From Clostridium aceticum (GTDB lineage Bacteria; Bacillota; Clostridia; Peptostreptococcales; Natronincolaceae), in assembly GCF_001042715.1 (NCBI RefSeq), contig NZ_CP009687.1:248001-312000 (forward strand): 64,000 nt of DNA. The letters run 5' to 3'. The notes beneath the pieces were generated by a model. It saw only the letters and a list, made by a program, of their open reading frames with translations, did not search any database and had not been told where the DNA came from. How positions within the stretch are numbered: the stretch's first letter is position 1; each line of letters begins with the position of its first letter. The position numbers and the translations under genes are program-made. This document shows positions 35,879 to 44,300 of this stretch, piece after piece.

Positions 35879-36251
35879 TTGGGGCCTCCTTGAGAATTTT
35901 TAAACTTTTTTCAAGCTCTTTCAAATTTTGATCTAGTATTTCCAATCTCCTATCAATTCGAATTTGAAGGGATGCAGAATCGGACAAAGTAGAGTCTGTG
36001 CTTTCAAGACTTTGTATCAGATTAACTATTTCTTGTTTTAGTGTATGCACTTCTTCTGACAGCTGTTGGATATTCATAGCATTTTCTTGTTGTACATTCC
36101 TTATGGTTGTATCGATATAGTCTTTAGCGTAGGTATAACCATAATAGACAACAAATCCCCATAAACTTATACTGAAGAAAATTATTAAGACTGTTATGAG
36201 TATTTTTTTTGATTTTTCTATTTTGTTCTTAGTTAAATCTTCATTTGCCAT
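35865..36251 (-). CDS. Single-pass membrane coiled-coil protein
   Basis: The 128-residue protein has a basic cytoplasmic start, one membrane helix (about 18-42), and an external coiled-coil tail (VQQENAMNIQQLSEEVHTLK; RLEILDQNLKELEKSLK). Its stop overlaps the start of the glycosidase gene. It may anchor or pair with that enzyme, whose own coiled coil follows its membrane helix. Ribosome site AAAGGAGA. Not a recognised family. Confidence 0.68.
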   Translation of the reverse strand: MANEDLTKNKIEKSKKILITVLIIFFSISLWGFVVYYGYTYAKDYIDTTIRNVQQENAMNIQQLSEEVHTLKQEIVNLIQSLESTDSTLSDSASLQIRIDRRLEILDQNLKELEKSLKILKEAPSVQN

Positions 36252-36455
36252 GGATAAAGTCTCCTTTTTATATATAGGGTATAGGCATATGTCTATATAT
36301 GCAATATATTAACGTAAATAGAAAAATTTATCAAGTGAACCTTAAACATAGTCCTACTGAAGGTCCTAAGTAGAACTTTTTTCTCTATATGTAGCTACGT
36401 TAAGTGATTTCAGAAAATAAGTTTCTGAACATTATAAAAAAATTCTTATTTTCCC
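36252..36455. other. AT-rich divergent intergenic stretch
   Basis: No gene was recognised between the coiled-coil membrane protein and the flaG promoter. The region must also hold the leftward promoter, which I could not place with confidence. Confidence 0.4.
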
Positions 36456-36494
36456 TAAAACTTCCTTAAAAAAAGCCGATAATATTCCGATAAT
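36456..36494 (+). promoter_or_regulatory. Sigma-28-type promoter of flaG-fliS
   Basis: TAAA (36456-36459) and GCCGATAA (36475-36482) are 15 bases apart. A second CCGATAAT at 36487-36494 may be a duplicated -10 element. Confidence 0.85.
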
Positions 36495-36657
36495 ATTAAT
36501 GTAGTGTTAAAGACATAAGCAGCTAATAATATTCCCAAAGTCATTGTTGAACAATTTTTAAAAACGATATAGAGGAAAAATCAGTAGAGAATATAAGCTT
36601 CTTAGTAGAAGAACACGCAGTTAGATAAAAAATGCTAGCGTTAAGGAGGAATTAAGG

Positions 36658-37053
36658 ATGGAAATCACAAAAATACAACCTCAGTCGGTTCAACAAGTGC
36701 AAAAATATCAGACTCAAAATACAGATAAACAATACCATTCTCAAACAAATACTGCTCAAATAAAGCAGCAAAGTAAAGCCGGTAGAGATATTCTACAGAG
36801 AAAAAAAGAAGGAGATACCTTAAATATTGGAGAAGAAAAGCTAATTGAGATGATTGAAAGGGCAAATAAAAGCCTAATAACACCTCCAACAGAGCTTCAA
36901 TTTTCTATACATGAGGCAACGAAGCAAATTAGTGTGAAGGTTACCAATACTGAAACAAAGGAAGTAATAAGGGAAATTCCACCAGAAAAGATTCTGGATA
37001 TGGTGGCAAAGATGTGGGAGTTAGCAGGTTTAATTATAGACGAAAAAGCATAA
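36658..37053 (+). CDS. flaG: FlaG family flagellar protein
   Basis: The 131-residue protein has a Gln-rich N-terminal tail (1-55) and the FlaG core in the C-terminal half (LQFSIHEATKQISVKVTNTETKEVIREIPPEKILDMVAKM). FlaG influences filament length. It normally precedes fliD and fliS; here fliS follows directly. RBS TAAGGAGGAATTAAGG. Confidence 0.9.
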   Translation: MEITKIQPQSVQQVQKYQTQNTDKQYHSQTNTAQIKQQSKAGRDILQRKKEGDTLNIGEEKLIEMIERANKSLITPPTELQFSIHEATKQISVKVTNTETKEVIREIPPEKILDMVAKMWELAGLIIDEKA

Positions 37054-37090
37054 AAGACAGAAAATCCTTACATAAGAGAGGAGAATAAAA

Positions 37091-37666
37091 ATGGCAACAA
37101 ATAATCCCTATGCAGCCTATGCCAAATATGTTAAAAAAACAGTAAAAGAAGAAGGCGAGAATCAAGATGTACAAACAGAGGTAGCTACATCGTCAGCACT
37201 TAAGTCGGTACCAGAGACTAACACAAGAGCCTATATGGGGGTGCCACCAAAACCCAATGCTACAAAATCTATACCACCAAAGCCAGCAGGAGCACAAGCC
37301 GTATCTGCTAATAACTACCTAGAAAGCAAAATCCTAACTGCTCCACCAGAGAATCTTACACTGATGCTGTATGAGGGAGCTATTCGTTTCATGAACCAAG
37401 CAGTAATTTATATTAGTGCAAAAAACAATGAAAAAACCAACGTTGCTATCCAAAGGGCACAGGATATTTTTATTGAGTTAATGAGTACTTTGAATCAAGA
37501 AATAGAGATGTCTAAAAATCTATTTAGCCTTTATGAATTTATGAACTATAGGTTAGTAGAGGCCAACATAGAAAAAGATCCAGAAAAACTTCGAGAAGTA
37601 ATTACTATGACCAAAGAGCTAAGGGACACTTGGGAAGAGGCAATGAAGCAATATAAAGCTATCTAA
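37091..37666 (+). CDS. fliS: Flagellin export chaperone FliS with N-terminal linker
   Basis: FliS binds flagellin in the cytosol and prevents early polymerisation. The core is at about 75-190 (LESKILTAPPENLTLMLYEGAIRFMNQA). The protein starts with the FliS-like NNPYAAYAKYV, then carries about 60 extra residues, Pro/Lys-rich, before the first core helix. The usual length is near 130, so this 191-residue form is long. Linked to flaG by a 37-base gap. Confidence 0.9.
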   Translation: MATNNPYAAYAKYVKKTVKEEGENQDVQTEVATSSALKSVPETNTRAYMGVPPKPNATKSIPPKPAGAQAVSANNYLESKILTAPPENLTLMLYEGAIRFMNQAVIYISAKNNEKTNVAIQRAQDIFIELMSTLNQEIEMSKNLFSLYEFMNYRLVEANIEKDPEKLREVITMTKELRDTWEEAMKQYKAI

Positions 37667-37675
37667 TGGTAATAG

Positions 37676-37725
37676 TACCCTTCGCTCCACTCAGCATGAC
37701 AAATTACGGAAAATTAACGTTAATG
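37676..37725. repeat. Partial palindromic intergenic element
   Basis: CCCTTCGCTCCACTCAGCATGACA followed by TTAACGTTAATGA matches the inside and right end of the elements at 42139-42251 and 53856-53974. The left end is missing. Confidence 0.6.
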
Positions 37726-37742
37726 ATTACTTGAATAGAAAA

Positions 37743-37777
37743 AACTCTCTAAAGTGAGGACTTTAGAGAGTTTTTTA
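37743..37777. terminator. Bidirectional terminator
   Basis: AACTCTCTAAAG pairs with CTTTAGAGAGTT and is followed by TTTTTATTTATT, between fliS and a leftward gene. Confidence 0.85.
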
Positions 37778-37781
37778 TTTA

Positions 37782-38954
37782 TTATTGATAGATTTGTATA
37801 GTACTGTTTGCAGCGTTCCATACAACCAGATAACCATAGTTTTCTAAATCTCTGACAGCCACTAGATCTTCGCTAGCTGCTAGTTCTATATCCAATAGCT
37901 TAGAGACGTCTGTCATAGCGATATGGGCTCTTTGGTTTAGTAGATGCAATGAAAGTTTTCCTTCTTCTATACTTTCTCCTAGCTTAGCATAGTTTCCTTC
38001 AAGATCAATAACTGCTTTTAATTCCATTGAAGGAGCTGGAGTAAGTCCTCCTGTTAGTAAGTTAGTGAATTCCTCCTCTGTAATAACCATAACTGAGGTT
38101 GGCAGTTGGATAGTAGAGGAATCAAGCTTTTTAGAGGTAGAGGTCATTTTCATGTTTAGCTGACCCATAGGGGTTACAAAAGTTAAAGTAGCGTCTTCAT
38201 GGTAGGAATCATCCTCAAATGTGCTGACTTGGTGGTAAAGGCTTCCTTTAGTAAATTCTTTTGCCATTTCCTTATAAGGTGCAAGGAAGGTGTTATATGC
38301 CTGTAATGCTTCCTGCATTTCTTCTTCTGTTGGCATAGCTTCAGATGGTATAAGGCCAGAAGGTAATTGATCTATATTATTGAGGATGTATTGGATGTAA
38401 GCATCTAAAAGATCGATCATCTCATCAGATGTTAGAGTTAAGGTATAAACATTATCTTCTTGCGTCATACCTAAATCCATACCTAAGTCCATCTCTTCTA
38501 TAAATGCCACCATATCTTTTAGGATATTGCTATTCAGTTCAATGGCATTTTGATTGTTCTGTAGCATAACATATTCTTCTGAAATAGCTACTGCTTCACT
38601 TTGACCTATTGCTGCTAAAAAAGCAAGAACAGCGTCTCTATTAATATACAGATTTGAGCCTTGTGTATACGCCTTGATTGTTGGGATAGTTTGTAATCCT
38701 TCGGCATCTTTGATATGCATTTCTGTATAAGAGGTAAAGTCCTTTAAATTTGTTTGTGAATACATATGTACATGATAATGATGACTTGAGTCAGGAGGAG
38801 TCACTAGTGTCAACTCCATTGATATATTTCCCTCCATAGCATCCCATTCATACATACTCTTTAACTCTTCCCAGTAGGATGTTTCTGCTGAAGCAAATCC
38901 AACTGTAGTCAGCATTAAAGCTAATACTAAGGTAATAATTAACATTTTTTTCAT
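37782..38954 (-). CDS. Secreted protein of unknown function
   Basis: The 390-residue protein has a clear signal peptide (MKKMLIITLVLALMLTTVGF, cleavage near ASA-ET) and then a long acidic region without a named domain. The His-rich SSHHYHVHM near residue 60 and a Met-rich acidic stretch (EEMDLGMDLGMTQED) may bind metal. The C-terminal part (ELAASEDLVAVRDLENYGYLV) resembles a copper amine oxidase N-terminal-like repeat, at low confidence. Start chosen at the ATG with AAAGGAAG upstream instead of a TTG 21 bases earlier. Confidence 0.6.
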   Translation of the reverse strand: MKKMLIITLVLALMLTTVGFASAETSYWEELKSMYEWDAMEGNISMELTLVTPPDSSHHYHVHMYSQTNLKDFTSYTEMHIKDAEGLQTIPTIKAYTQGSNLYINRDAVLAFLAAIGQSEAVAISEEYVMLQNNQNAIELNSNILKDMVAFIEEMDLGMDLGMTQEDNVYTLTLTSDEMIDLLDAYIQYILNNIDQLPSGLIPSEAMPTEEEMQEALQAYNTFLAPYKEMAKEFTKGSLYHQVSTFEDDSYHEDATLTFVTPMGQLNMKMTSTSKKLDSSTIQLPTSVMVITEEEFTNLLTGGLTPAPSMELKAVIDLEGNYAKLGESIEEGKLSLHLLNQRAHIAMTDVSKLLDIELAASEDLVAVRDLENYGYLVVWNAANSTIQIYQ

Positions 38955-39152
38955 GTTTTTTGCACTTCCTTTCAATTGTTTTTTCTAACTACTTACCACT
39001 TTTCCTACATTTTACCATTAAATTGCCTTTTTTTCAATTACTTATCACTAAACCTTAAAATATCCTGATTCAGAACATGACTTAAACAGGATAATATGAT
39101 AATATAAAATAAGTTAATAATAAGAATTAGATAGAATTACTGGGGGCATAAA

Positions 39153-39977
39153 ATGAAAATCAATTTTGAAGGAAAAAACAAAAAACTAATAGTGATTGTG
39201 GTAATGCTGCTGATTATTGGACAATCCTTTGTAAGCAGTATTTCTTTGAAGCTATTGCTTAACACAACAGCAATACAAATTATTTTTGCAGGAATATTTA
39301 TATCTATATTTGTTAGTTTCTCGATGACAACTTTAACTGATACATTAAGAATGACTAAAGAAAGTTTTATAAAGGAAATCAATTATACTGAGGATATCTA
39401 TAAAGTTCATAGTCTTGCAGCAAAGGTGAAAAGGGACGGTTTATTATCCATACAATCTGAGATCAATATTGAGGAAGATACTTTTTTAAGAGATGCTATG
39501 ATTTTGTTAAATGATTATAAAAAGCCAGAGGTGATCAGAGATATTCTAGAAAAGGATATCGAGGCAAGAGAGGCAAACTTACTTAAAGCCTATCACGTGT
39601 TTAAGATGATCTCCCACGTGGCACCTTCTCTAGGACTTATTGGAACTTTGGTGGGATTGATCGGTTTATTGGCAAATATGCACCAACCCTATGAGATTAT
39701 GAACAATATGGCAGCAGCTTTAGTAAGTACACTTTATGGAAGCTTGATAGCCAATTTTATTGCTGTACCTATTATGGTAAGGATTAAAGAGTATGTGGGT
39801 AAAAATATTTTAAGATATGCTATGATTACTGAAGGCATATTGTTGATTGCGGAAAATGATTCTGCAAGGAATGTTTTCGATAAAATGAATGTTATGTTGA
39901 AGGAAGAAGATCGGTTGGCGTACCCTGGAAAAAGGGCAGATGAAAGGAATTATCAACTTCATGAGTTTAAAATATAA
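39153..39977 (+). CDS. motA: MotA-type flagellar stator protein
   Basis: The 274-residue membrane protein has helices at about 12-30, 38-58, 150-173 and 183-205. The last pair carries the family motif APSLGLIGTLVGLIGLLANM, with AAALVSTLYGSLIANFIAVP. The cytoplasmic loop (60-145) and C-terminal tail fit MotA. It forms the ion-driven stator with the overlapping MotB. It could carry H+ or Na+; the ion is not decided. Confidence 0.85.
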   Translation: MKINFEGKNKKLIVIVVMLLIIGQSFVSSISLKLLLNTTAIQIIFAGIFISIFVSFSMTTLTDTLRMTKESFIKEINYTEDIYKVHSLAAKVKRDGLLSIQSEINIEEDTFLRDAMILLNDYKKPEVIRDILEKDIEAREANLLKAYHVFKMISHVAPSLGLIGTLVGLIGLLANMHQPYEIMNNMAAALVSTLYGSLIANFIAVPIMVRIKEYVGKNILRYAMITEGILLIAENDSARNVFDKMNVMLKEEDRLAYPGKRADERNYQLHEFKI

Positions 39978-40686
39978 GAATAAAAAAGATGAATTAGAAT
40001 TCTCTAATAGTTGGATCATTACCTATAGTGATATGATCACCATTGTTCTATGTTTTTTTATTATATTTTTCATCTTCACTGCAGAAGAAACTAGTTTACT
40101 ATATACTATAAAAGAAACCCTTACTTCAGAGGTGGAGGATTTGAGCAGTCAGGTAGATGAACTGAGTAAAGAAAATGAAGTGCTAAAAAATGAAAAAGAT
40201 TCTTTAGCCGCTTTACTTTTTGGACTAGAAGATATAGAAATAGATATAGTCCAGTCTCAGGAAGAGTTTATTGCTTATTTAAGGGAAAAGAATCTTTTAG
40301 ACCAAGTAAATATTATACAAAACGATACCGGACTTTTGATTCGATTTAAAGATGGCATCCTATTCCCTAGCGGAAGAGCCGACCTATCGGAGGAGGGTAA
40401 AGTAGTATTAAACCATATTGGAGACAAGTTACAAAAAATCGATAACAAAATTATTGTAGCAGGGTATACAGATAACCTCCCTATAAGTACTTCCTTATAC
40501 CCATCAAACTGGGAACTATCTGTAGCTAGGGCTATTAATGTAGCAAAGGTTTTGATAGAGGATCAGTCCATAGCAGAAGAACGAATTTCTGTTAGTGGTT
40601 TTGGAGAAAATCATCCTATTGCCACCAATAATACGGCAGTGGGACGAGCCAGCAATAGAAGAATTGAGATTACGATTCTTCATTAA
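39961..40686 (+). CDS. motB: MotB-type flagellar stator protein (OmpA-like domain)
   Basis: The 241-residue protein has an N-terminal membrane helix with the ion-carrying aspartate in ITYSDMITIVLCFFIIFF, a coiled-coil plug region (DLSSQVDELSKENEVL) and a C-terminal peptidoglycan-binding OmpA domain (VAGYTDNLPISTSL; WELSVARAINVAKVL; GRASNRRIEITIL). Its start lies inside the motA end (17-base overlap), a typical coupling. An alternative start at 39940 exists. Confidence 0.88.
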   Translation: MSLKYKNKKDELEFSNSWIITYSDMITIVLCFFIIFFIFTAEETSLLYTIKETLTSEVEDLSSQVDELSKENEVLKNEKDSLAALLFGLEDIEIDIVQSQEEFIAYLREKNLLDQVNIIQNDTGLLIRFKDGILFPSGRADLSEEGKVVLNHIGDKLQKIDNKIIVAGYTDNLPISTSLYPSNWELSVARAINVAKVLIEDQSIAEERISVSGFGENHPIATNNTAVGRASNRRIEITILH

Positions 40687-40734
40687 AGTTCATCATGAAC
40701 TTAAACTGGGAGGATGTTTCGTCAGATTCCGTGA

Positions 40735-40812
40735 AAATTGTCACCCTGAGCGTAGAGAATGGGTCTTATAAGGTTTAGAATATAGGATTCTTCACTACGT
40801 TCAGAATGACAA
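40735..40812. repeat. Palindromic dispersed repeat
   Basis: GTCACCCTGAGCGTAGAGAA and its near inverse TTCTTCACTACGTTCAGAAT GAC (two blocks) face each other around a 25-base middle. Related blocks occur at 37.68, 42.18, 53.91 and 61.95 kb. Confidence 0.7.
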
Positions 40813-40899
40813 AAATACAAATACTAAAGATACAATTAAAGATAAAAATAAAGATACAAATAAGGTTAGTTTTTACGTAGTCTGTCGTTTTTGCTCGGG

Positions 40900-42105
40900 T
40901 TATTGAAGCAATCCATCAACAATTTCCTGCTGACTTTTCCCTGCCCCTAATTCTTCAGCAATAGAGATTTTGTTAAGGACAGCTTTTTTTACTTTTGGGA
41001 CTTTGGACATATTGTTGATAACTACTCCTCCAGTAAGTATGCCATCTTTGGCATAAAACCTATAGCGTGCTTCTCCATCAAAAGTGCTGAAGGTATCTGT
41101 GAAGTCTTGTACATCGCCTATAGAAAAAACCGACAATCCACCGATATTTAGTAAAGTACTTAATTGGCTAGGCTGGTAGCGTTGACTGCCCCCTGTCATG
41201 TTTTCCCCAGCGACTTTTCCTTGGTCACTGGCGGTGTTCCAAAGTCCTAGGATATTTCCTTCAATTTGAATTGTATCCCCCGCAGCAAAAATGTCTTTTA
41301 GATTACTTTTCATTTGATGATCTACTTTAATTCCTTTATCTACATCTAAAGCCGCTGACTTTGCTAAATCTAGGTTAGGCCGAATACCAGCTGAGAATAA
41401 TACTGCATCTGTTTGTAGTTCCTGTCCGCCTTTTAAAGCTAATCCAGTTACTTTTTCTTCTCCTAAAATAGCCTCCACTGCTGTATTTGTATAAATATGA
41501 AGATCTTTTTGCTGTAGCTTTTCAGTGAAGACTTTAGAAATCTCTTCGTCCAGTTGTCTAGGCAGTAGGTAAGGAAAAAATTCAACTACATTTACTTTCT
41601 TACCTAGTTCCTTAATAGCCCAGGCAGCTTCTAATCCCAACAAGCCCCCTCCAATGACAGTAACTGTTTGACAGTTTTCAAGATAATGTTGAAAACTTTT
41701 CAAATCCTCTAATGTTCTTAAAGCAAAAACTCCTGGCATTTGTGCACCAGCTACAGGTGGCACAAAAGGATGGCTGCCTGTGGCAATGAGCAACTTATCA
41801 TAAAATATTTTTTTACCGTCAGATAATTGAAGTTCCTTCTGATCTGGGTTAAGTGCTTCTACTGTTACCCCTAAATCTACGGCAATATGGTTTTCATCAT
41901 ACCACTGCTTTTTGTTGAGTAAAAGCTCCTCATCTTCAAAGCGTTTACTGATGAAGTGAGATAATTTTACCCGATAATAAGTTAAGTATTTTTCACTGCT
42001 GATAATTTTTATGCTGCCCTGTGGATCAAACTTACGAATGGTTTGTGCAGCAGATAAGCCAGCAATTCCATTGCCAATAATAACATACTTTATAGTTTCT
42101 TGCAT
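40900..42105 (-). CDS. NAD(P)/FAD-dependent oxidoreductase (NADH:rubredoxin oxidoreductase-like)
   Basis: The 401-residue flavoprotein has an FAD Rossmann motif at the start (VIGNGIAGLSAAQTI), an NAD site (VTVIGGGLLGLEAAWAI near 150) and the second FAD motif DIFAAGDTIQ near 280. The C-terminal part fits rubredoxin/nitrite reductase small-subunit types. In clostridia such enzymes reduce rubredoxin for O2 and peroxide detoxification. It is a single leftward gene; partner not nearby. Substrate inferred. Confidence 0.85.
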   Translation of the reverse strand: MQETIKYVIIGNGIAGLSAAQTIRKFDPQGSIKIISSEKYLTYYRVKLSHFISKRFEDEELLLNKKQWYDENHIAVDLGVTVEALNPDQKELQLSDGKKIFYDKLLIATGSHPFVPPVAGAQMPGVFALRTLEDLKSFQHYLENCQTVTVIGGGLLGLEAAWAIKELGKKVNVVEFFPYLLPRQLDEEISKVFTEKLQQKDLHIYTNTAVEAILGEEKVTGLALKGGQELQTDAVLFSAGIRPNLDLAKSAALDVDKGIKVDHQMKSNLKDIFAAGDTIQIEGNILGLWNTASDQGKVAGENMTGGSQRYQPSQLSTLLNIGGLSVFSIGDVQDFTDTFSTFDGEARYRFYAKDGILTGGVVINNMSKVPKVKKAVLNKISIAEELGAGKSQQEIVDGLLQ

Positions 42106-42138
42106 TTCATCAAAACCCCCTCTTATTAATAAACTATA

Positions 42139-42251
42139 TCATCAGCGTTAACCTAAACCAAAATTTGTCGTTGTTCCAAGACCCTTCGCTACCCTCAAAA
42201 TGACAGTTCGACAGAATTTTTGAAATAAGTGAATTAAGTTAACGCTTATGA
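42139..42251. repeat. 113-bp element with terminal inverted repeats
   Basis: The ends TCATCAGCGTTAAC and GTTAACGCTTATGA are inverted matches (13 of 14). Inside is CCCTTCGCTACCCTCAAAATGACA, shared with other copies. No coding capacity, so it is a MITE-like or REP-type element. It sits between two gene starts. Confidence 0.75.
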
Positions 42252-42427
42252 AAACTATATAAAAGTGTTTTCAATAAGTCGCTATAGACTATTTCCTTTT
42301 TTACCCACTTTCTTCTATTAAAACCAGATAAAACCATAAAAAAGGAAATGCCTTCAAGTCTAGTAAATTCAATCCATTGACAAATACAGTCTTTCTACCT
42401 ACAATGAGGTGAGAAAGGGGGAGTACT

Positions 42428-43069
42428 ATGAAAAGGAAAGTTGCATTGATCATGGTTGTTTTTTTCTCATTATGGACACTTTTTGTTTTGTATCCAAATC
42501 CGTATCGGCTTTTTGTCAGTGTATATCGTATTTTCCATCCCCCAGTAGATGCAGCAGCGGTGATTGAGCTTCTAGAAGAAGCCCCTGCTTTGCCACGGGA
42601 TATTGAAAATTTTGTTTTAGAAAGAGTTCCTTATCAGTTTGATTGGCAGACCTATGGGGTACCTTTTTATTTTCCTACAGCAGCAGAAGTAGTAGGGAAT
42701 GGAGCAGGAGACTGTAAAAGCCGCTTTATTGTGTTAGCTTCTGTATTTGAGGCTTTGAATATTCCTTATCAACAAAGTTTTTCCTTAAGTCACTTTTGGA
42801 TTGATTATGAAGGAAAAGAGGAAATCCCTATAGAGAGAGAAGAAAATGCTTTTCTTTTGAGAACAGAGGAGGGTTTTAGAATACAGCTTCCAAGGGAAGA
42901 TTTAAAGGAAATTCTAGAGGTGCTATGGGAGGGTTTCTGGGAATACATGCCTGATCATAGAAAAGTTTTGTTTCTTTTAGGCGTACCTATGACACTTTTA
43001 ACAGGATGGATATCAAAAAAGGTATTGACGAGAAAAAGAACCAAACTGAAATTTGCTAGGTATGTTTAA
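42428..43069 (+). CDS. Transglutaminase-like domain membrane protein
   Basis: The 213-residue protein has an N-terminal membrane helix (about 5-22), a transglutaminase-like fold and a C-terminal helix (about 180-198). The probable catalytic residues are Cys in GAGDCKSRFIV, His in SLSHFWID and Asp in that same motif. Such proteins may be peptidases or acyl-transfer enzymes at the membrane surface. Substrate unknown. RBS GAAAGGGGGAG. Confidence 0.75.
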   Translation: MKRKVALIMVVFFSLWTLFVLYPNPYRLFVSVYRIFHPPVDAAAVIELLEEAPALPRDIENFVLERVPYQFDWQTYGVPFYFPTAAEVVGNGAGDCKSRFIVLASVFEALNIPYQQSFSLSHFWIDYEGKEEIPIEREENAFLLRTEEGFRIQLPREDLKEILEVLWEGFWEYMPDHRKVLFLLGVPMTLLTGWISKKVLTRKRTKLKFARYV

Positions 43070-43161
43070 AGGGTATTGATAAGGCAGCTCCCTATGGTGA
43101 TTTCTCTAAAAATAAGATATAATAGAGATAAAATCAACTGAAGACCGTGGGGGTGCTGCTT

Positions 43162-43548
43162 ATGAATTTGATTAACTGTCCAAAGTGTGGTAGGTTGATA
43201 AGGGATTCTGGTGATGGGGAAGTACTGTGCAATAGATGTGCAGAAGCGGAAGGGAATCCTTATAAAGTCATCCGTGAATATGTATATCATCATCAAGGGG
43301 CATCTGTGATGGAGGTGGCGGAAGCCACTGGAGTGAGTAAAAACTTAATCTTAAAATATGTAAAAGAAGGTCGGCTATCTTTATTGGAGGAAAGAAGTAT
43401 ACTTGCCCATTGTCCAAAATGTGGTGCAGTATTGGAGTCTGGCAGGGCTTGCAGCAGATGCTTAAGAGATGCACTGTCAGAGGAGAGAGAAAGTCCTGAC
43501 GCAAGAAAGAAAACTTCTGTCACAGGATTCGGCAGAAGGAGAAGATAA
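43162..43548 (+). CDS. Second YvyF-like zinc-ribbon protein
   Basis: The 128-residue protein mirrors the YvyF protein at 15563: cysteine quartets at Cys6/9/23/26 and near 81-97 (HCPKCGAVLESGRACSRC) surround a winged-helix segment (YHHQGASVMEVAEATGVSKN). It is far from the comF-flgM operon, so it is a paralogue, perhaps regulating other genes. ATG at 43162 has GGGGGTG 7 bases before it; the earlier in-frame GTG does not. Confidence 0.78.
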   Translation: MNLINCPKCGRLIRDSGDGEVLCNRCAEAEGNPYKVIREYVYHHQGASVMEVAEATGVSKNLILKYVKEGRLSLLEERSILAHCPKCGAVLESGRACSRCLRDALSEERESPDARKKTSVTGFGRRRR

Positions 43549-43654
43549 GACAAAGGGCATAGTCTGACAATTTCAAATATTCTATTGAACTTCTAAACTA
43601 TAGTTGGTATACTGAAAGAGCAGTACCAACTATTTTTTATAAAGGGGGGTCCTT

Positions 43655-44017
43655 ATGACAAGGAATCCAAGAGAAATATTTAATGAATTTGTACAGGGCT
43701 TAGGAGCTGTACAGGCAACCAATGCTAGCCAAGTAGAAGCCTTTATGAAGTTAAATGCAGCAGCCTACAAAACTGATGTAGTAGATCTAAAAACAAAGGA
43801 ATTAATCAGTGTAGCGATTGGTGCTTATAATCGTTGTGAATATTGTATTGTGTTCCATGTTTACAAGGCATTAGAAGCTGGAGCAACTCGAGAAGAAATC
43901 ATGGAGGCGGCTATGGTGGCAGTTGCTTTTGGTGCAGGCCCTTCTATGGCTTACTCTGTAACATTACTAAAACAATCTATTGACGAGTTTGAAAAGGATT
44001 TCTTAGCAAAGGCTTAG
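43655..44017 (+). CDS. AhpD/carboxymuconolactone decarboxylase family protein
   Basis: The 120-residue helical protein contains CEYCIVFHVYKALEAGA, the redox CxxC-plus-His motif of AhpD-like peroxidase partners. The motif suggests a thiol-based peroxidase or reductase role. Substrate unknown. It is followed 47 bases later by a tautomerase-like gene. Confidence 0.85.
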   Translation: MTRNPREIFNEFVQGLGAVQATNASQVEAFMKLNAAAYKTDVVDLKTKELISVAIGAYNRCEYCIVFHVYKALEAGATREEIMEAAMVAVAFGAGPSMAYSVTLLKQSIDEFEKDFLAKA

Positions 44018-44064
44018 TGAGATTTTACATATTCAATTTATTTTAAGAACCCAGGAGGAAAAAT

Positions 44065-44256
44065 ATGCCACATATTAGTTTTGAAGGTCCTAAGCTGACA
44101 AAGGAACAAAAAGAAGAACTAGTAAGAAAGATTACAGAAGTTTCTACCAGTGTTTTAAAACTGCCTAAAGAAGCGTTTACTGTGGTGATTAGAGAAAATG
44201 ACTTAGAAAACGTTGGCGTAGGCGGAGAATTACTAGCAAATAAGTTGAAAAAATAG
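44065..44256 (+). CDS. 4-oxalocrotonate tautomerase family protein
   Basis: The 63-residue protein begins MPHISFEGPKLTKEQKEEL, leaving Pro1 after Met removal as the catalytic base, and ends ENVGVGGELLANKLKK. Members isomerise 2-hydroxymuconate-type enols; the actual substrate here is unknown. RBS CAGGAGGAAAAAT is strong. Confidence 0.87.
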   Translation: MPHISFEGPKLTKEQKEELVRKITEVSTSVLKLPKEAFTVVIRENDLENVGVGGELLANKLKK

Positions 44257-44262
44257 TGTAAA

Positions 44263-44300
44263 ATCCCCCGCTTTGTAGAGAAGCGGGGGTTGATTTTTTA
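44263..44300. terminator. Bidirectional terminator
   Basis: CCCCCGCTT pairs with AAGCGGGGG (44265-44273 with 44281-44289), then a T-rich run. It separates the tautomerase from the leftward ppx-ppk1-ppx cluster. Confidence 0.88.
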
